64,000 nucleotides of DNA. Source: a bacterium (lineage in GTDB: Bacteria > Armatimonadota > Zipacnadia > Zipacnadales > Zipacnadaceae). This document shows positions 60,784 through 64,000 of the stretch, piece after piece. Location of the stretch: positions 65,996 to 129,995 of the forward strand of contig JAUVXR010000004.1 in the NCBI GenBank assembly GCA_030603495.1. The letters are read 5' to 3'. The position numbers and the translations under genes were made by a program. Position 1 is the stretch's first letter. Each line of letters begins with the position of its first letter. The notes under the pieces are model-generated. The model was given only the letters and a program-made list of their open reading frames with translations. It was not told the DNA's origin and searched no databases.

Positions 60784-61989
60784 CTACTCGGCGAGCTGCC
60801 AGGCGCCGTCAACGATCTTGACCCAGACGAAGGCGTCCATGGTCAGACCGTTGTGGTCTTCCGCTGAGTAGTTGAAAACCCCAGCAGTGCCCTGAAAGTC
60901 CTTTATCTGCTCGATGGCGTCGCGGACCTTGGCCCGGTCGGCCTCGCCCGCCTCCGTGATCGCTTGCACGGCAATCCAGAAGGCGTCGTAGGCATAGCCA
61001 GCAAAGATAGTGGGGGCCTGACCGTACTCCTCCTGGTAGGTGGTAGCGAACTCCCTGAGCACATCCTTGTGTGGATCGTCATCGGCCAACTGCTCCCAGA
61101 CGATCAGGCGGCCGGCGGGAAGCTGGACACCGTTGGCGGCCTCCCCGGCGAGTTCGATGAACTTCATATTAGCGACGCCGTGGCTCTGCAGTATCGGCAC
61201 ATCCAGGCCGATCGTCTTGGCATCCTTGGTCACGCTCGCCGGTCCGGGATTGGTACCCCAGCAAATCAAAGCGCCCGGCTCCGCCGCCTTGATCTTCGTC
61301 AGTTGCGTGGTCATGTCGGTGTCGTCCCCGCCGAAGGTCTCAACAGCGACGATCTCGATACCCTTCTCGGCGGCGAGGGCTGCTATATTCTCCCGCCCGT
61401 CTTCGCCGAACGGGTTGGCCACGTAAATCGAGGCAACCTTGTCAATGCCCTGCTTCTCCAGGTAGTCGAAACACTTCTCCACCGCCAGAGTATTGGTCTG
61501 GGGCACCGCGAAGACGTAGCTGGCGACCGGATCCGTGATTGTTTTGCCCGCTGCGCAGGCGATCAGGGGTACGCCCGCCTCCTGGCAAATATCCTTCAGG
61601 GGCATTGTCGAGGGCGTCGTGGATGGACCAATGATCGCCACTACACCCTGTTCGATGAGGTCGTTAGCCGCCTTTACTGCTCCGGCGGGTGTGCTCTCGT
61701 CGTCCCTGACGATGACCTCCAGGGGTCGTCCCAGGACGCCGCCTTGGGCATTAACCTGCTCGACCAGCATCTGCACAATGTTCTTCTGGGGTTCGCCAGA
61801 GGGGGAGGCCGGGCCAGTGAGACTAAGAATCGCGCCGATTGTCACTGGCGCGCTTTCAGGGGTGACGGGTGCTGGCAGAGGTCGGACGACGACATCTTCC
61901 GGTGATTTGCGGGAACAGCCGACCAGTAGGCCGAGAAAGGCCAAAATGGTCAGTGTAGCAAGCCATACCCTCGTTCGAGTGGAGTTCAT
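60784..61989 (-). CDS. ABC transporter substrate-binding lipoprotein LivK-like
   Basis: ATG 61989 with AAAGGGGGGA upstream. Signal TRVWLATLTILAFLGLLVGC with lipobox, then the type I periplasmic fold. The sequence runs VTIGAILSLTGPASPSGEPQ, GGVLGRPLEVIVRDDESTPA, VVAIIGPSTTPSTMPLKDIC and KVASIYVANPFGEDGRENIA. It binds the substrate for LivHMGF. The family takes amino acids, amides, urea and aromatic acids. With paaK in the operon, an aryl acid is a fair guess but not proven. Confidence 0.9.
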   Translation of the reverse strand: MNSTRTRVWLATLTILAFLGLLVGCSRKSPEDVVVRPLPAPVTPESAPVTIGAILSLTGPASPSGEPQKNIVQMLVEQVNAQGGVLGRPLEVIVRDDESTPAGAVKAANDLIEQGVVAIIGPSTTPSTMPLKDICQEAGVPLIACAAGKTITDPVASYVFAVPQTNTLAVEKCFDYLEKQGIDKVASIYVANPFGEDGRENIAALAAEKGIEIVAVETFGGDDTDMTTQLTKIKAAEPGALICWGTNPGPASVTKDAKTIGLDVPILQSHGVANMKFIELAGEAANGVQLPAGRLIVWEQLADDDPHKDVLREFATTYQEEYGQAPTIFAGYAYDAFWIAVQAITEAGEADRAKVRDAIEQIKDFQGTAGVFNYSAEDHNGLTMDAFVWVKIVDGAWQLAE

Positions 61990-62317
61990 CTGTCTTGTAT
62001 CCCCCCTTTGTGGGTTTGTGCCCAGCGTCCAGACGACGTTACCTACAGTATACACTCATCAAGCGCTGCTCGCCAGAGCAGTCGCGAAGTGGTCGGTCCG
62101 CGGCGGCCATGTTCCCGGAGTAGTGAGCATGTCGGTGGCCCATCGTCGCGGCGGCTGGCACAAGGTATACGCTCGGGAACTATCCGACACGACGAGGGTC
62201 ATGAGCAGGCCGAGCCCAATCAGATCAACCCGGCTGATGCTGCCCCTGCAGTGATCGTTGGTAGTGTAACGAAGAGAGCGCATCTATTCGATCGGTATTG
62301 GGGGTGATATACACAAG
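61990..62317. other. Upstream region of the liv operon, no gene seen
   Basis: No recognisable CDS. A TATACT box on the minus strand (about 62053-62048) could be the liv -10, but its -35 match is poor. Confidence 0.35.
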
Positions 62318-62357
62318 CGCCAATGAGCGCGACGATGCTGCGCTCATTGGCGTTTTT
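62318..62357 (+). terminator. Perfect 13 bp hairpin with T5
   Basis: CGCCAATGAGCGC (62318-62330) pairs perfectly with GCGCTCATTGGCG (62340-62352) around GACGATGCT, followed by TTTTT. The T tract fits a plus-strand transcript, but no plus-strand gene precedes it. It may also stop the minus-strand gene at 62401. Confidence 0.7.
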
Positions 62358-62400
62358 GGTTCTCGGCCGAGTTGTTGTCAGGGTCGTGCGGCAGCCTTGA

Positions 62401-63096
62401 CTAGAAGCTGCCGTGGTATCCCACATGCCACAGCGGGTCGCCTTGACCCCAGCCGAAGTGAATCTCAATATCGGGGGTGGGCATGCAGGCAACCAGGTAG
62501 ATGGGCTGGTCCTGATAGTTGAAGATACCTGCGCCGAGGCCAGGATGCACAAGTATCTGCATCCCCCCGAACGGATCGTCTTGGTGGAAGTTGGTGCCGT
62601 AACCAAGGTGTAGCCTTACCAGCGGGTTCCGCAAGCTGGGTGGACCACCTTGGGGCACCATGATGTTGTAGGAGCCCAGCACGAACGGTGAAGCCCGGGT
62701 GTCGCCGAGGGGCCCGGGCCGCTCTTTGCTGGGTAGCCAGTTCTCGCCAGTCACGTTTGTGGCCCCCACAATCAACGAAGGCTTCAGGGGGGTCTCCTCC
62801 AACAGCCGGTAGTAGACGTTGACTTCCTGGATCCTGTCCAGGCCCTGAGGCCACACGGACAGAACGTCTATCTCCAGGTCGTCAGTTACACCAACAAAGA
62901 ACTCAAACACATTGACGTGTTCCAGGATCTGGCCACCCGGCGTAGGTATGGATCCCGTATCCCAGTAGATGTAGTGGGCCTCATACTGGCCCTTGGGCAC
63001 CATATTGCCGGTGGGCATGGCAACGATGTCCCCCGTCCAGGCCGCACCCCCCATGCACATCAGCACAACGATCACGACTACTGCGATTCTACACAT
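62401..63096 (-). CDS. Secreted, probably outer-membrane, protein of unknown function
   Basis: ATG 63096 with GGGAGGGAG upstream. Signal peptide CRIAVVVIVVLMCMGGAAW, then GDIVAMPTGNMVPKGQYEAH. Alternating beta-strand pattern throughout (NVFEFFVGVTDDLEIDVLSV, NVYYRLLEETPLKPSLIVGA, LVRLHLGYGTNFHQDD). It ends WHVGYHGSF with a terminal Phe, as in barrel proteins. 231 residues. No specific family is recognised. Confidence 0.6.
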   Translation of the reverse strand: MCRIAVVVIVVLMCMGGAAWTGDIVAMPTGNMVPKGQYEAHYIYWDTGSIPTPGGQILEHVNVFEFFVGVTDDLEIDVLSVWPQGLDRIQEVNVYYRLLEETPLKPSLIVGATNVTGENWLPSKERPGPLGDTRASPFVLGSYNIMVPQGGPPSLRNPLVRLHLGYGTNFHQDDPFGGMQILVHPGLGAGIFNYQDQPIYLVACMPTPDIEIHFGWGQGDPLWHVGYHGSF

Positions 63097-63325
63097 GCTA
63101 CTCCCTCCCTTTGTGGTTAGTGCTATGCGCTGTCGCGTCTGGCATCTATTCTGCGTTCGGCGCTCGTGCAGAGTGACTTTCCGTTGAGAGCACAGCGCCC
63201 CGGGTCGCAACTTCGCAGCAATCATACCGAAATCACGCGTCATTGTCAAGAGTAATGTGCAAGGGGCCTGTGGGGGCACACTCTAACCACGAGGATACAG
63301 CTCGTGGGGTAACTACAACACACAC

Positions 63326-63358
63326 GTAGGCAGCCTCAAGTTGCGCGAGGCTGCCTAC
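63326..63358 (-). terminator. Strong hairpin downstream of the porin gene
   Basis: GTAGGCAGCCTC (63326-63337) pairs perfectly over 12 bp with GAGGCTGCCTAC (63347-63358). On the minus strand it is followed by GTGTGTGTTG. Confidence 0.6.
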
Positions 63359-63386
63359 GGGAATCACGGCTTGTACCAACCAGCCA

Positions 63387-63406
63387 GTGGCCCCGTGCGG
63401 GGCCAC
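63387..63406. terminator. Second hairpin between porin gene and terminator
   Basis: GTGGCCCC-GTGC-GGGGCCAC, a perfect 8 bp stem about 60 bp beyond the porin stop. It has no U tract; it could be a 3' stability element. Confidence 0.4.
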
Positions 63407-63466
63407 CGGCCCGGTAGGTGTCTGTCGCTTGTGCTGATTGAATCAGCTCAAGCGTCCGTCTCTCAG

Positions 63467-64000
63467 CTACTCGAACATCATCTGCCACTGCAGCCCGATT
63501 AGGTCCTTCTTCCGGGTCCTATCTCCACCCCTGTAAACGCAATCGCCGTTGGTCCACTGCAGCGTGACTTCGTTGTTCGCGTCTAGCTGCTTAGTCAGAC
63601 CGAGATGCACAGCATCGTACTTGGCATTGCTCTTGGGATTGAACTCCTCCAACTTGACGAAGGCCCACGTCGGATTCTTCGTCAACCGATACTCGAACTG
63701 GCCAGACCAGCCGTCGACGTCGTAGCCGTTCAGTTCGCCGTCCATATACTCGGCCTGTGCCGCCCAACGCTGATTAGGTTGCGCCCAGCGCACATAGCCC
63801 AGCAGCGCTTTACGGTCTTTGTCCGGCGAAGAACTGGTCTTGCCATTCAGCCAGCTAAGCCCGTACTGCCCCCACGCCCGGTCCCACTTCAGATCTGCGG
63901 AGAGCGTCTTGTTGCTGTTGTTCTCTACATCCCGGGCGTTACCGTTAGTCAGGCCCAGTATAATCTGTGGCCCGCCGGCACTCTTGCGATTGCGGACGAA
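63467..64000 (-). CDS. Outer-membrane porin-like beta-barrel protein, N terminus beyond the window
   Basis: The frame stays open to the window end. Antiparallel strand pattern: GPQIILGLTNGNARDVE, KTLSADLKWDRAWGQYGLSW, ALLGYVRWAQPNQRWAAQAE, WSGQFEYRLTKNPTWAFVKL, AVHLGLTKQLDANNEVTLQW, and the final strand DLIGLQWQMMFE. This resembles the C-terminal barrel of porins (for example OprO/P or DcaP-like). It ends in Glu after Phe instead of a C-terminal Phe. Terminator hairpins follow. Confidence 0.7.
   Translation of the reverse strand, partial: FVRNRKSAGGPQIILGLTNGNARDVENNSNKTLSADLKWDRAWGQYGLSWLNGKTSSSPDKDRKALLGYVRWAQPNQRWAAQAEYMDGELNGYDVDGWSGQFEYRLTKNPTWAFVKLEEFNPKSNAKYDAVHLGLTKQLDANNEVTLQWTNGDCVYRGGDRTRKKDLIGLQWQMMFE

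Noticed and set aside
60964-61905. Plus-strand open frame of 313 codons opposite the substrate-binding lipoprotein gene
   Set aside because: Shadow frame; composition is that of antisense to a coding region.
1-64000. CRISPR array, rRNA operon or insertion sequence
   Set aside because: No regularly spaced repeats, rRNA sequence, transposase or paired terminal inverted repeats were seen.

Overview
The window looks like chromosomal DNA from a GC-rich, diderm, mostly heterotrophic bacterium. Several features point to Armatimonadota or a closely related uncultured lineage. These are a pseudopilin of the FTLIELLVVIAIIAILAAI type, a CsaB-like pyruvyl transferase paired with a DUF5693-like protein, an OstA/LptD-like outer-membrane protein, a PEP-CTERM protein, RqcH/NFACT, and an ECF sigma operon ending in a protein with a pseudopilin-like tail. 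This taxonomic call is inference from gene content. Promoters follow the ordinary sigma-70 pattern (TTGACA, 16-18 bp, TATAAT), often with an extended TGC before the -10 box.

Layout. 1-1.7 kb: the right end of an integrated element, a large serine recombinase with an in-frame stop, lying against the 3' end of tRNA-Glu(CUC). 2-7.7 kb: a lipoprotein, then a five-gene flagellar/type III-like operon (FliF-FliG chimera, FliH, FliI, FliJ, FliM-FliN fusion) with no export-gate genes. Its fliH frame is broken at a ten-base C/G tract. 8-18.5 kb: glucose-6-phosphate isomerase, an ECF sigma operon, a 101-residue free-standing GyrA-box protein, a homocitrate-synthase-like enzyme, an M42 peptidase, GlmS and a small signal peptidase. 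18.5-28 kb: envelope genes (LptD-like, PEP-CTERM, pseudopilin), FolC, PyrE and unknown membrane or secreted proteins. 28-38 kb: cell-wall and sugar-nucleotide genes (CsaB, DUF5693-like, UDP-xylose synthase, GalE-like) mixed with replication genes (tmk, holB, ssb) and rqcH. 38-52 kb: central metabolism and carbohydrate genes (Mdh, XylA, GH15, FAH, anSME, UroD-like) with lipoproteins. 52-53.4 kb: infC-rpmI-rplT, with infC apparently starting at AUA. 53.4-55.2 kb: a small tandem family of membrane proteins including a relic copy. 55-62 kb: a complete liv-type ABC transporter operon followed by PaaK and a HAD phosphatase. 62.4-64 kb: two outer-membrane beta-barrel-like proteins, the last cut by the window end.

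The most unusual items are the minimal fused flagellar/T3S-like module (2877-7525), the homopolymer frameshift in its fliH, and the free-standing GyrA-box protein (12746-13051). Also notable are the terminator hairpin directly downstream of the ssb promoter, the AUA start of infC and the decaying tandem membrane-protein family. No CRISPR array, rRNA or insertion sequence was seen.
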